A stretch of 64,000 nucleotides of DNA from Sthenelais limicola (GCA_942159475.1 OW804098.1:113277916-113341915), one strand, 5' to 3'; numbered from the stretch's first letter, positions 11,350 through 21,899 are shown. The notes: generated by a model not told the origin, from the letters alone. Made by a program: numbers and translations.

Positions 11350-11402
11350 AGACGCATAGAGGGCCAGTGGTCACTACCGGTCCCGCTGGCCCTCTATGCT
11401 GG
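11350..11402. repeat. Short hairpin related to the 11451 hairpin
   Basis: Inverted arms gcatagagggccag and ctggccctctatgc around accggtccc. The same arm sequence recurs inside the longer hairpin. Confidence 0.6.
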
Positions 11403-11450
11403 CCCTAGAGAACTTCCAGTAAACAGCCCAACCAATGGGGACTAAAGCCA

Positions 11451-11575
11451 TTAGAGCCTGAGTTTATTGTCCTCGCTGGCCCTCTATGCCTTCGGGAACC
11501 TGTCTCGGCCTCCGGCCTCGACAGGATTGCCGTCAGGCATAGAGGGCCAGCTCGGACAATAAACTCAGGCTCTAA
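11451..11575. repeat. Long hairpin HP1
   Basis: Arms of about 60 bp, nearly perfect, from TTAGAGCCTGAGTTTATTGT to its complement at 11575. The tip is GC-rich (tctcggcctccggcctcgac). The second copy is at 14990-15114. Confidence 0.9.
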
Positions 11576-12185
11576 TTGCCCACTCACATCTCTCTCACTC
11601 TCTCTCACCCTCTCTTTCCTCTCTCTCTTCTTATCTCTCTCCTCTCTTTCATCTGCCTCTCTTCTTTCTCCCTGTCTCTGCTCTCCCTCCAGTATCTCTC
11701 TCTCCCTCTCTCTTGCTATCTCTGCGTCTCTCTCTCTCCTGCTCTCTCTCTCCTCTCTATCTCCTCGCTCCTCTCTCTTCCCTCTCTCCTCTCTCTTCCC
11801 TCTCTCCTCTCTAACTCTCTCTCTCACTATCTCTCCTCTCTATCTTTCCTCCTCTCCTTTTGTCTACTCTCTCCCCTCTCTCTCTCCTCTCTCCTCTCTC
11901 TCTCCTCTCTCTCTCCTCTCTCTCCTCTCTCTCTCTCTCTCTCTCCTCTCTCTCTCCTCTCTCTCCTCTCTCTCTCCTCTCTCTCTCCTCTCTCTCCTCT
12001 CTCTCTCCTCTCTCCTCTCTCTCTCCTCTCTCTCTCCTCTCTCTCCTCTCTCTCTCCTCTCTCTCCTCTCTCTCTCCTCTCTCTCCTCTCTATCTCCTCG
12101 CTCTCCTCTCTCTTCCCTCTCTCCTCTATATCTCTCTCTCACTCTCTTTCCTCCTCTCCTTCTGTCTACTCTCTCGCCTCTCCCT
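11576..12185. repeat. CT microsatellite tract
   Basis: (CTCTCTCTC) repeats with interruptions. Frames rich in Ser/Leu are artefacts. Confidence 0.95.
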
Positions 12186-12310
12186 CCTCACTTGGTCTGC
12201 CCTCCATTTACTGCTCAAAATGGCTTTCCACTAGTTCATTTTGCTGCGGAATCATTTATAATTTGTTGTTAATGACAGTAACATCCCAACAGATGGCGAG
12301 TAAAATCATT

Positions 12311-12432
12311 AGATCATGAGGGTGTGTTGCTTAGGCTGGATCTACAGACCCAGGAACAATACCTCGGCTTCACCTCGGTCTTGTTCCATGTACCCTTAGA
12401 CCGACCTCAGCAACAGAACCTCATGATCTAAT
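12311..12432. repeat. Long hairpin HP2
   Basis: Arms of about 60 bp from TTAGATCATGAGG to CCTCATGATCTAA, with imperfect pairing inward and a tip with acctcggcttcacctcggt. It has the same TTAGA...TCTAA tips and right flank (tcgccca) style as HP1. Confidence 0.85.
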
Positions 12433-12762
12433 CGCCCAACAATCTACAAATGAATATTTATGCCTGTTCCATCTTGACATATTGATTCCAAGCTTGCTCC
12501 TACAGACACCCCGGGGGTGTAAAGCTAAGTGGTACACCAGAGATTACCCCCTCCCCTCTCCCCCTGGGGTAACTACTTACACCCCACCTCCCACACACCC
12601 TGGGGTCATATACACCCCCTAGTGACCTGTACTGACAGGGGTGGGACAACGGGGTAAATAGGCTATATTGATGAAGGGATAATCTACACTGGTGATGGGA
12701 TGCTTTATAGACTGGGAATAATGACTAATACAAGCTGGCTTATGCAATGTGTACACTTATAT

Positions 12763-12989
12763 GGGTCAGATTTTCAGAAAATGTACAATTGGCAGCAGTA
12801 CACATTTAGTAAATTCTAGGCTGCAATTTGGTTAATACTAGGTAAATTCGATTATATTTGGCATTGCATTGATTCTAGCAATGTGTTTGGTTAGGTTGAA
12901 CTGTATTTTGAACTTTATTTTCGTCTGAAATGTGGGTTATTTGAGAAGATTGTTGAAAGTGAATTGTACATTTTCTGAAAATATGACCC
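12763..12989 (+). mobile_element. Family A MITE (in duplication copy 1)
   Basis: 227 bp, full ends, ATAT duplication. Confidence 0.9.
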
Positions 12990-13084
12990 ATATAATGAAC
13001 ACGTATAAATATACATATTAGACAATTGTTGTCATCCTCTTTCTGAACGCTAATTTATTTGTAAGGATTTTATATTGTTATTGA

Positions 13085-13365
13085 TAAGGGATGAAAGGAG
13101 AGACGAAGAACTAAGAGAGATAGGAGAGAAAGGAGAGGGAGAGAGGGAGGGAGGGTGAGAGAGAGAGAGAGGGGAGAGGGAGAGGGGAGAGGGAGAGAGG
13201 CGAGAGAGGGGAGTGGTGAAGAGATGAGAGAAGAGCGGGAGAAGAGATACAGGAGCAAAGGACAGAAAAGAATGAGAGGAGAGAGAGAGAGGAGAGAGAC
13301 GAGAGGGAAAGGAAGAGAGAGGTGATAGAAGAGTGAGATAGGAGAGTGTGAAAGGAACAGAGACA
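13085..13365. repeat. GA-rich simple repeat
   Basis: Purine tract (gagagaggag) in duplication copy 1. Confidence 0.9.
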
Positions 13366-13668
13366 GAGATAAGGGTGTGGTATCTTAGATTATAAAACAT
13401 AATACGTACAGTCTGTTGGAATTTATGTCCAGTGCCATTAACGGTCACCAATCCTCTTAAATAACTAAGTGAGACAACAATTCAAGGCAATGCTAACCAT
13501 ACTCAGATAGACCCAGTATTTTGGCGGGAGTGGCTGTTCTTGCCAGTAGTTACCTGTGTAGTAGTATATAGAGATGTGGGTTAGTCGCAGGCGTACCTGT
13601 AGATTCACTAACAGTCAACTAACAATACAAGGAAAAGTAGGGTAGTTACAATTTCAATGGCAAAAATT

Positions 13669-14075
13669 TGATCTGAGTGAAAATGAGTGTTACGTTGCAA
13701 AAATATGGATTTTGAGATACCATCATATTTGAAAAGAGGAGATCAAGCTGATTCCAATGATAGTAAACACTAGAACATCTAATAAGTATTTCTATATTTT
13801 AAGTTTGATATCGTTATTCTTGAAAAAGAAAGTTTGCAATGCATGTTTCTGGATGGGTAATTATCAGTAAAGTAATTAAATATACTCCTTATGAAGGCCT
13901 TCAAAACGCAAGGATATATTTAATACAATGCCGCAAAATTTGTCACATGGATTGATATGACTATAAATGATACAACCTCTAAAAATCAGAACATTCCAAT
14001 AAAGATATTTTGTGAAAAAAACTTTGAAAAATATCAATTTTGCGACTTGCGATTCATTTTCCTGGAACACATCAC
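13669..14075. mobile_element. Family B MITE (in duplication copy 1)
   Basis: Left end decayed (gatctgagtgaaaatgagtg); right end ttttcctggaacacatcac. Confidence 0.8.
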
Positions 14076-14092
14076 ATATGTACGTGGATATA

Positions 14093-14245
14093 GGTGTATT
14101 ACAAAAAAATGAGTCATACGTTGTAACGTATTTTATTCACAAGATCTAGTTCAGGAATGTTCTCATTTCTTAGGCAAATAGCAACTTGACTCATCTGAAA
14201 ACATAAACCAAATTTAATTCATATTTTCAACAAAATAAATTGACA
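14093..14245. mobile_element. Family B MITE fragment (in duplication copy 1)
   Basis: Left-end part of a diverged family B copy (gtgtattacaaaaaaatgag, attcacaagatct). Confidence 0.5.
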
Positions 14246-14351
14246 TGGAATAGTCCCACCGGATTATAGACCCCCCCCCCCCCAAAAAAAAAACAACAAC
14301 TTAAGAATTATACAATCAAAAACTCAGTATGGTTAGACGAGAATTTTATAG

Positions 14352-14526
14352 TATTACAGGAGCGCCACCCTAACCCCGAACACACAAGTGGAGAGAGGTT
14401 ATGGGAAATTGAGTTTTATTTACATAAAAATCAATCAGGTGAGTTACATGTAAGGTAACTATTAATGTGATATTGTAGTATAATTAGGAGAGATAATTAT
14501 AATTAATTATATAATGATATAATAAA
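14352..14526. repeat. 175-bp direct repeat, first copy, in the duplication spacer
   Basis: Nearly identical to 14736-14910 (tattacaggagcgccaccct ... gatataataaa). It begins exactly where duplication copy 1 ends. Confidence 0.9.
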
Positions 14527-14735
14527 TGGCCCCTTGGATATATGTTGATAGGTGAGGGTGGGAGGGAAGAGAAAAATATATATAGGTGGTGAGGGGAGCG
14601 AGGAGAAGGAGAAAGTGAGGGGTGAGGGTGTAGAGCCGTTAGGGGCGCATGAGTGTATTATTGAGGGATATGGGTTGTGTGCTTGAGTCCAGGTGGCGCC
14701 GCAATACCACATCATCACTTATGCGATGACTACAT

Positions 14736-14910
14736 TATTACGGGAGCGCCACCCTAACCCCGAACACACAAGTGGAGAGAGGTTATGGGAAATTGAGTTT
14801 TATTTACATAAAAATCAATCAGGTGAGTTACATGTAAGGTAACTATTAATGTGATATTGTAGTATAATTAGGAGAGATAATTATAATTAATTATATAATG
14901 ATATAATAAA
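14736..14910. repeat. 175-bp direct repeat, second copy
   Basis: Matches 14352-14526 with one change seen near the start (acaggag to acgggag). Confidence 0.9.
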
Positions 14911-14989
14911 GGCCCAAAAGAGCCAGGATTTTGTAATTAGGGAAGTGGAGGGAGGGTTAAACAGCCCAACCAATGGGGACTAAAGCCAT

Positions 14990-15114
14990 TAGAGCCTGAG
15001 TTTATTGTCCTCGCTGGCCCTCTATGCCTTCGGGAACCTGTCTCGGCCTCCGGCCTCGACAGGATTGCCGTCAGGCATAGAGGGCCAGCTCGGACAATAA
15101 ACTCAGGCTCTAAT
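14990..15114. repeat. Long hairpin HP1, second copy
   Basis: Same arms and tip as 11451-11575. Confidence 0.88.
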
Positions 15115-15675
15115 TGCCCACTCACATCTCTCTCACTCTCTCTCACCCTCTCTTTCCTCTCTCTCTTCTTATCTCTCTCCTCTCTTTCATCTGCCTCTCT
15201 TCTTTCTCCCTGTCTCTGCTCTCCCTCCAGTATCTCTCTCTCCCTCTCTCTTGCTATCTCTGCGTCTCTCTCTCTCCTGCTCTCTCTCTCCTCTCTATCT
15301 CCTCTCTCCTCTCTCTTCCCTCTCTCCTCTCTCTTCCCTCTCTCCTCTCTAACTCTCTCTCTCACTATCTCTCCTCTCTATCTTTCCTCCTCTCCTTTTG
15401 TCTACTCTCTCCCCTCTTTCTCTCCTCTCTCCTCTCTCTCTCCTCTCTCTCTCCTCTCTCTCTCCTCTCTCTCCTCTCTCTCTCCTCTCTCTCCTCTCTC
15501 TCTCCTCTCTCTCCTCTCTCTCTCCTCTCTCTCTCCTCTCTCTCCTCTCTCTCCTCTCTCTCTCCTCTCTCTCCTCTCTATTTCCTCGCTCTCCTCTCTC
15601 TTCCCTCTCTCCTCTATATCTCTCTCTCACTCTCTTTCCTCCTCTCCTTCTGTCTACTCTCTCGCCTCTCCCTCC
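15115..15675. repeat. CT microsatellite tract, second copy
   Basis: Shorter than the first copy, as expected of slippage. Confidence 0.93.
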
Positions 15676-15799
15676 TCACTTGATCTGCCCTCCATTTACT
15701 GCTCAAAATGGCTTTCCACTAGTTCATTTTGCTGCGAAATCATTTATAATTTGTTGTTAATTTCAGTAACATCCCAACAGATGGCGAGTAAAATCATTA

Positions 15800-15922
15800 G
15801 ATCATGAGGGTGTGTTGCTTAGGCTGGATCTACAGACCCAGGAACAATACCTCGGCTTTGCCCCGGTCTTGTTCCATGGGCCCGTAGACCGACCTCAGCA
15901 ATACAACCTCATGATCTAATCG
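15800..15922. repeat. Long hairpin HP2, second copy
   Basis: Same TTAGATCATGAGG...CCTCATGATCTAA arms; tip differs slightly (acctcggctttgccccggtc). Confidence 0.85.
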
Positions 15923-16253
15923 CCCAACAATCTACAAATGAATATTTATGCCCGTTCTATCTTGACATATTGATTCCAAGCTTGCTCCTACAGACACCCC
16001 GGGGGGTAAAGCTAAGTGGTACACCAGAGTTTACCCCCTCCCCTCTCCCCCTGGGGTAACTAACTACTAACACCCCACCTCCCACACACCCTGGTGTCCT
16101 ATACACCCCCTAGTGACCTGTACTGACAGGGGTGGGACAACGGGGTAAATAGGCTATATTGATGAAGGGATAATCTACACTGGTGATGGGATGCTTTATA
16201 GACTGGGAATAACGACTAATACAAGCTGGCTTATGCAATGTGTACACTTATAT

Positions 16254-16480
16254 GGGTCAGATTTTCAGAAAATGTACAATTGGCAGCAGTACACCTTTAG
16301 TAAATTCTAGGCTGCAATTTGGTTAATACTAGATAAATTCGATTATATTTGGCATTGCATTGATTCTAGCAATGTGTTTGGTTAGGTTGAACTGTATTTT
16401 GAACTTTATTTTCGTCTGAAATGTGGGTTATTTGAGAAGATTGTTGAAAGTGAATTGTACATTTTCTGAAAATATGACCC
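16254..16480 (+). mobile_element. Family A MITE (in duplication copy 2)
   Basis: 227 bp, counterpart of 12763-12989, ATAT duplication. Confidence 0.9.
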
Positions 16481-16569
16481 ATATAATGAACACGTATAAA
16501 TATACATATTAGACAATTGTTGTCATCCTCTTTCTGAACGCTAATTTAATTGTAAGGATTTTATATTGT

Positions 16570-16865
16570 TATTGATAAGGGAAGAAAGGAGAGACGAAGA
16601 ACTAAGAGAGATAGGAGAGAAAGGAGAGGGAGAGAGGGAGGGAGGGTGAGAGAGAGAGGGAGAGGGGAGAGGGAGAGGGGAGAGGGAGAGAGGCGAGAGA
16701 GGGGAGTGGTGAAGAGATGAGAGAAGAGCGGGAGAAGAGATACAGGAGCAAAGGACAGAAAAGAATGAGAGGAGAGAGAGAGAGGAGAGAGACGAGAGGG
16801 AAAGGAAGAGAGAGGTGATAGAAGAGTGAGATAGGAGAGTGTGAAAGGAACAGAGACAGAGATAA
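16570..16865. repeat. GA-rich simple repeat, second copy
   Basis: Purine tract matching 13085-13365. Confidence 0.9.
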
Positions 16866-17155
16866 GGGTGTGGTATCTTAGATTATAAAACATAATTACG
16901 TACAATCTGTTGGAATTTATGTCCAGTGCCATTAACGGTCACCAATCCTCTTAAATAACTAAGTGAGACAACAAATCAAGGCAATGCTAACCATACTCAG
17001 ATAGACCCAGTATTTTGGCGGGAGTGGCTGTTCTTGCCAGTAGTTACCTGTGTAGTAGTATATAGAGATGTGGGTTAGTCGCAGGCGTACCTGTAGATTC
17101 ACTAACAGTCAACTAACAATACAAGGAAAAGTAGGGTAGTTACAATTTCAATGGC

Positions 17156-17569
17156 AAAAATTTGATCCGAGTGAAAATGAGTCTTACGTTGCAAAAATAT
17201 GGATTTTGAGATACCATCATATATGAAAAGAGGAGATCAAGCTGATTCCAATGATAGTAAACACTAGAACATCTAATAAGTATTTCTATATTTTAAGTTT
17301 GATATCTTTATTCTTGAAAAAGAAAGTTTGCAATGCATGTTTCTGGATGGGTAATTATCAGTAAAGTAATTAAATATACTCCTTATGAAGGCCTTCAAAA
17401 CGCAAGGATATATTTAATACAATGCCGCAAAATTTGTCACATGGATTGATATGACTATAAATGATACAACCTCTAAAAATCAGAACATTCCAATAAAGAT
17501 ATTTTGTGAAAAAAACTTTGAAAAATATCAATTTTGCGACTTGCGATTCATTTTCCTGGAACACATCAC
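17156..17569. mobile_element. Family B MITE (in duplication copy 2)
   Basis: Counterpart of 13669-14075. Confidence 0.8.
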
Positions 17570-17929
17570 ATATGTACGTGGATATAGGTGTATTACAAAA
17601 AAATGAGTCATACGTTGTAACGTATTTTATTCACAAGATCTAGTTCAGGAATGTTCTCATTTCTTAGGCAAATAGCAACTTGACTCATCTGAAAACATAA
17701 ACCAAATTTAATTCATATTTTCAACAAAATAAATTGACATGGAATAGTCCCACCGGATTATAGACCCCCCCCCCCCAAAAAAAAAACAAAAAACAACAAC
17801 TTAAGAATTATACAATCAAAAACTCAGTATGGTTAGACGAGAATTTTATAGATTTAAATACGCATATATATCGGAGATGAAATAATGAAATAATGTACAA
17901 TATAATCAAAGCGCCATGTTCAATTACTT

Positions 17930-18117
17930 TATTATACATTACATTAACTGATGGTTGGATGTAAACCACTTTCAGTCATTGACGAAAGTGGCATTGTTTC
18001 CATCCTTAAAATACATTGTAAATTTTGCAAAAGAAGGACGGGAGACCTACCGCTATCTGGAGAATCCCTTCTTATTGCTATCGCTGATTGAATAAATGTT
18101 TCTTAATCTTAATCTTA
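17930..18117 (+). mobile_element. Non-LTR retrotransposon 3' tail
   Basis: It ends gattgaataaatgtttc followed by ttaatc repeats, the layout of a LINE tail. No coding part is kept. Confidence 0.5.
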
Positions 18118-18452
18118 ATGTTTCTGGATGGGTAACTATCAGTAAAGTAACTAAATATACCCCATATGAAGGCCTTCAAAATGCACGGATCGATGTATTT
18201 GATACAATGTCCTGAAATTTGTTAAATGGATTGATATGACTATAAATGCTATAACCCCTAAAAATCAGAACATTCCAATAAAGATATCTTGTGAAAAGAA
18301 ACTTTAAAAAATATCACACATCACATATATATGTTTTAAAATAAAAAATTGTTATCTTCTGTGTGTTTCAGTGCCGGTGCAGGCACCTCTTTTCAAGAAC
18401 CCTGATATCTCAAAATCCATATTTTGCGACTTATGACTCATTTTCCTAAAAC
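18118..18452. mobile_element. Family B MITE mosaic with captured exon edge
   Basis: Family B interior (18118-18310) and family B end (18386-18452, ttttgcgacttatgactcat) flank the duplicated acceptor at 18312-18384. Confidence 0.65.
18265..18384 (+). pseudogene. Duplicated intron end plus first 13 nt of the transmembrane exon
   Basis: This stretch matches 19110-19224 almost base for base. It includes the family B remnant, the AT-rich spacer, the acceptor gtgtgtttcag (AG ends at 18371) and the exon start TGCCGGTGCAGGC (18372-18384). It then breaks off into family B sequence (cctcttttcaagaaccc). Splicing here would read about 20 codons into MITE sequence before a stop, so it is a decoy copy, not an exon. 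Confidence 0.75.
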
Positions 18453-18631
18453 GGATCGCATTTTTTAGGCAAATAGCAACTTGAGTCATCTGAAAACATG
18501 AACAAAATTTAATACATATTTTCAAAAAAATAAATTGATATTATAATGTCTTAGTTTCTTTCTTTTATAACAACGCACGAAGACACCCGTGTAGGGTATT
18601 ATGCGTTTTTCTTTTCTTCTTTCTCTTATAT

Positions 18632-19041
18632 GTGATGTGTTCCGGGGAAATGAGTCACAAGTCGCAAAATTGATATTTTTCAAAGTGTTTTTTTCACAAG
18701 ATCCCCTTATTGTAATGTTCTGATTCTTAGGAGGTATAGCACTTATAGTCATATAAATCTATGTCCCAAATTTTAGGCCATTGTAAGAAATATATCCGTG
18801 CGTTTTGAAGGGTTTCATATGGAGTATATTAAGCTACTTTACTGGTAGTTACCCATCCAGAAACATTGCAAACATTTTTTATTTCAAAAATAAAAATATC
18901 AAACTTAAAATATATAAGTACTTATTAGGTGTCCTAGTGTTTACTATCGTTGGAATCAGCTTGATCTCCTCTTTTCAATTATGATAATATCTCAAAATCC
19001 ATATTTTGCGACTTATGACTCATTTTCCTGAAACAGATCAC
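18632..19041. mobile_element. Family B MITE, full length, 410 bp
   Basis: Ends gtgatgtgttccggggaaat and cctgaaacagatcac, ATAT on both sides. Confidence 0.9.
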
Positions 19042-19090
19042 ATATTTGTTGCTTTAAATGTAATGAAAACAAATTAAATCTAATGTTCTT

Positions 19091-19107
19091 TGTGTGTTTC
19101 AGTGCCG
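19091..19107 (+). pseudogene. Third, short copy of the acceptor and exon start
   Basis: The sequence tgtgtgtttcagtgccg repeats the acceptor and the first five exon bases about 110 bp before the real exon, then runs into aatcagaacattcc, the start of the duplicated block. It is probably a breakpoint scar of the same duplication. Confidence 0.6.
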
Positions 19108-19211
19108 AATCAGAACATTCCAATAAAGATATCTTGGAAAAGAAACTTTAAAAAATATCACACATCACATAGGTTTTAAAATAATAAATTGTTATCTTCT
19201 GTGTGTTTCAG

Positions 19212-19376
19212 TGCCGGTGCAGGCGTACGCCTTCCTGGGTGCTGTACTCTGCTTCCTAGTCATCCTGGTCGTCTTCTTCCTCTACCTCAACAAGAAACTC
19301 TGCTTCCACGAGTGTGGCGGCTTCCCTTGTGTGGATAAGATTACCAAGAAGAAGGAGCCCAAAGCTAACAAACTAG
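19212..19376 (+). CDS. SYT14: Synaptotagmin-14/16-like gene, transmembrane exon (partial gene)
   Basis: Internal coding exon of 165 nt. It follows a pyrimidine-rich acceptor (cttctgtgtgtttcag) and ends at a good donor (CTAG|gtaagg). It enters and leaves in phase 1. Translation gives a hydrophobic segment from about residue 5 to 26 (AYAFLGAVLCFLVILVVFFL), then YLNKKLCFHECGGFP and a basic tail with KITKKKEPK. From family knowledge, vertebrate SYT14 and SYT16 have one N-terminal transmembrane segment followed directly by LYxNKKxCFxxxGGFP, and this exon fits that order residue by residue. These proteins are atypical synaptotagmins whose C2 domains lack calcium ligands and which are thought to act in membrane trafficking. 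The first base of the codon at the 5' edge comes from an unseen upstream exon. GTG at 19211 spans the splice site and is not a start. Alternative: another single-pass protein with the same juxtamembrane block, which seems unlikely. Confidence 0.85.
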
Positions 19377-20190
19377 GTAAGGCAGGGTGTGCTTAATTCA
19401 TTGTTTATTTATCGGTTTGTTTATGTAATTTTTTATTTGTTTACAGGATTGGAGTCTTTATACATGTGAGAATAAGTGTGTTTTTAAAGTAAGTTAGGTT
19501 TTTAAAGTTAGTAGTTTTTTCATGAATATTTGAGATATTTTTCTCAAAAAGTACGTGAGACGGCTAGTGCTCTTTTATCTATTATTTTTTTGGGGGGGAG
19601 TTTGTTCGTACTGTTGAGATTAGCTTACACTGAGTTCACCGAAATTAAAATGATTTCTCATGAATTGTGCCTCGATATTGTCCAATAGATACGATGAAGT
19701 CGGTAGGGGATGAAATTGAAAACTTTAACTTAAAACTAAATTAAGTCATTTCTTGACAGTAGGCTAGGCATGAAAGTTAGTGCTTATATTGTTAGGTTTT
19801 ACTACAAAAATATAGTTTTTAAACATACCTAATGATTGGTGTATTCATACTGACGGGATTCATAGAAAAGAATCAATTGAAGAATGAGGGAAAAGAAGTG
19901 AAGGAAATTCTAAGTTCCTAGATTAATTTTTTTTCTCCCAAACTGAATAAAAAACCAGGAGGGTTGAATAATTTTGAAACATAAAATACTGGGAAATTGT
20001 CCAGAAAACAGACTGGTTGATTACGCTAAGCATCATGAAGAGCGTGCAGCAGAGTGAATACGGTATAAAGAGCCATAAAGGTGAACACTACACTGGGGTA
20101 CACTATTATGTTGACTAGAGACCTTTCCAGGAACAAACAAGCTGGTGTTAGATTCAGCAAACATGGTGAAGCCCTTACAGAGGTGAGCCC
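19377..20190. other. Start of the 17.6-kb intron, AT-rich
   Basis: Begins at the donor gtaagg. No exon is recognised. 20075-20190 resembles 28100-28200 (acactacactggg, gaccttccaggaacaaaca), a diverged repeat. Confidence 0.5.
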
Positions 20191-20194
20191 TATA

Positions 20195-20337
20195 TAGATG
20201 GAACCTAGCAAGGGGGAAGTCTGTACACTTGTTATTGACCAAGGGAGCGCGGGAAGTTAGAGGGCGTTAGCCCGAGATCTTCTGTGCTCCTGAGGTCACT
20301 AACAAGTGTACAGACTTCACCCGAGCTTTGTTCCATA
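20195..20337. repeat. Long hairpin HP3
   Basis: Arms of about 68 bp (gatggaacctagcaagg; aagtctgtacacttgtta paired with its complement). A second copy is at 30959-31102. Confidence 0.85.
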
Positions 20338-20526
20338 TTTATTACACCCCATTAATGAATAAAAAATATAAATAATTAAAAATAAAAGAAGTAATTTACG
20401 TTTTGGGCGGACCTACTTGTTGTATGTCCCCAGGGTGACATAACTCACATGTTATGCACCACTTTGACCAAGTGTGACATACAATGCTGAAGGTATAGGA
20501 AGCAACAGCACAGGGGTGTAATAAAT
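20338..20526. mobile_element. Foldback element with TTATTACACCCC ends
   Basis: TTATTACACCCC at 20338 and GGGGTGTAATAAA near 20514-20526 are inverted. The block recurs next to HP4 at 31103-31286, so hairpin and element may be one unit. Confidence 0.6.
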
Positions 20527-20574
20527 TACATTACACCCAGGGGTATGTAGGGCCCTTGTGAGTATAGGTCTATC

Positions 20575-20831
20575 CTCTGGTAGAAGTCTTTAAACAGTAT
20601 TTACTAGAATAAGGAGCCTATTGCTGGTCTTCCTGGGTAGTACACTACCATCTATTGTCGTATGGTGTTTTACCAGGTTATTTTGTTCAGCTCCTATAGC
20701 AGGTCTCCCACTAACTCCTGGGGTAGTATACTACCATCTATTGTTGTATGATGTTTTACCAGGCTGTTTAGTTCAGCTCCTATAGCTGGTCTTCCACTAA
20801 CTTTTGGGGCAGTATACTGCCATCTATTGCT
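20575..20831 (+). repeat. 86-bp tandem array, block 1
   Basis: Units contain taccaggctgtttagttcag, a palindrome ggtagtatactacc and atctattg. The step is 86 bp (20645 to 20731). Confidence 0.9.
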
Positions 20832-21239
20832 TTATTATACCTCTGGGAGGGATGGTATGGTAAGCCATAGGCTACAGCATTGGAAAACCGTATTACCCTC
20901 TGGGCGATATTTACATATCATATTGCCCCCTGGCGGAATTTTTGTTGAAAAAATAGGCCCATGTTTGTATCTTTATTTTCAATATTTAAATAATTATTTT
21001 CGTGGAAAAAAGATGCGTTATGATAAAATAATAATTATAATGATAAGTAACTGTGAAATTGTGAATTTATTGCATATTTAAATAGAAAAATAGACCCGAA
21101 AATGAGTGAGATGGACCGGAAGTGAAGTTAAGTGAGAGCGTAAACAAACCAAGTGGTGGAGAGAGTTTGTTCTCCCACTCTTATTTCCATCGAATTTTCA
21201 CTATTTTTTCACACAAAAACATCAGGGGAGGTATAATAA
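20832..21239. mobile_element. Foldback insertion in the 86-bp array
   Basis: Ends TTATTATACCTC and GAGGTATAATAA. It interrupts the array at atctattgc. No target duplication resolved. Confidence 0.6.
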
Positions 21240-21245
21240 ATACAA

Positions 21246-21384
21246 AATAGACTTCTGGCAGTGTTAGAGGTGGTTATCTCCCTTGTGCTACGCAATTTCG
21301 TCGGGTGCTACGCACCCCTTACGAAATTTCTACGCCCGCGGGAGATAACCACCTCTCACACAGCCAGGAGTCAATTTTGTCTAT
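21246..21384. repeat. Long hairpin HP5
   Basis: About 40-bp arms (acttctggcagtgttagagg; ggtggttatctccc and complement) plus a second inner inverted pair around gctacgcacccc. Confidence 0.85.
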
Positions 21385-21899
21385 GTTTGATGCTTTACCA
21401 GGCCGTTTAATCCATCTCCTATAGCTGGTCTCCCACTAACTCCTGCGGTAGTATACTACCATATATTGCTTTAGGAATACTAACATCTATTGTATGATGA
21501 TTTACCAGGATGTTTTACCAGGCTGTTTAGTTCAGCTCCTATACTTGGTCTTCCACTAACTCCTGGGGTAGTATACTACCATCTATTGTTTTATGATATT
21601 TTACCAGGCTGTTTAGTCCAGCTCGTACGGCTAGTCTCCCATCATCTCCTGGAATAGTATACCACCATTTTTTGCCATATTGTTTAGTACCAGGCTGTTT
21701 AGTTCAGCTCCTATAGCTGGTCTTACACTAGCTCCCGGGGTACTATAACATTACTATATATTGCTTTAGGATCGTTTACCAGGCTGTTTAGTAGAGCTCC
21801 ATTAGCTGATCATCCACTAACTTCTGGGATAGTATACTACCATTGTTTTACCAGGCTGTTTAGTTCAGCTCCTATAGTTGGTCTTCCACTAGCTCCCAG
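21385..21899 (+). repeat. 86-bp tandem array, block 2
   Basis: About six diverged units running up to the 5' LTR, last bases cccag duplicated by the LTR insertion. Confidence 0.9.

Larger units (their letters stand above)
11420..14351. repeat. Large tandem duplication, copy 1 (about 2.93 kb)
   Basis: It starts aaacagcccaaccaatgggg and ends ggttagacgagaattttata. The same order and sequence recur at 14959-17851 with few substitutions and small length changes in CT tracts. It contains two long hairpins, a CT tract, a family A and a family B element. Confidence 0.92.
14959..17851. repeat. Large tandem duplication, copy 2 (about 2.89 kb)
   Basis: Second copy of 11420-14351 in the same orientation. 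It includes hairpins (14990-15114; about 15800-15922), CT tract (15115-15675), family A (16254-16480), GA tract (16570-16865) and family B (17156-17569). Confidence 0.92.

Noticed and set aside
11451..11575. Helitron 3' hairpin
   Set aside because: The stem is far longer than a Helitron terminal hairpin and no CTRR end follows.
11576..12319. Ser/Leu-rich frames of up to 247 codons (also 15114-15760 and 52893-53785)
   Set aside because: CT microsatellite artefacts, open in several frames.
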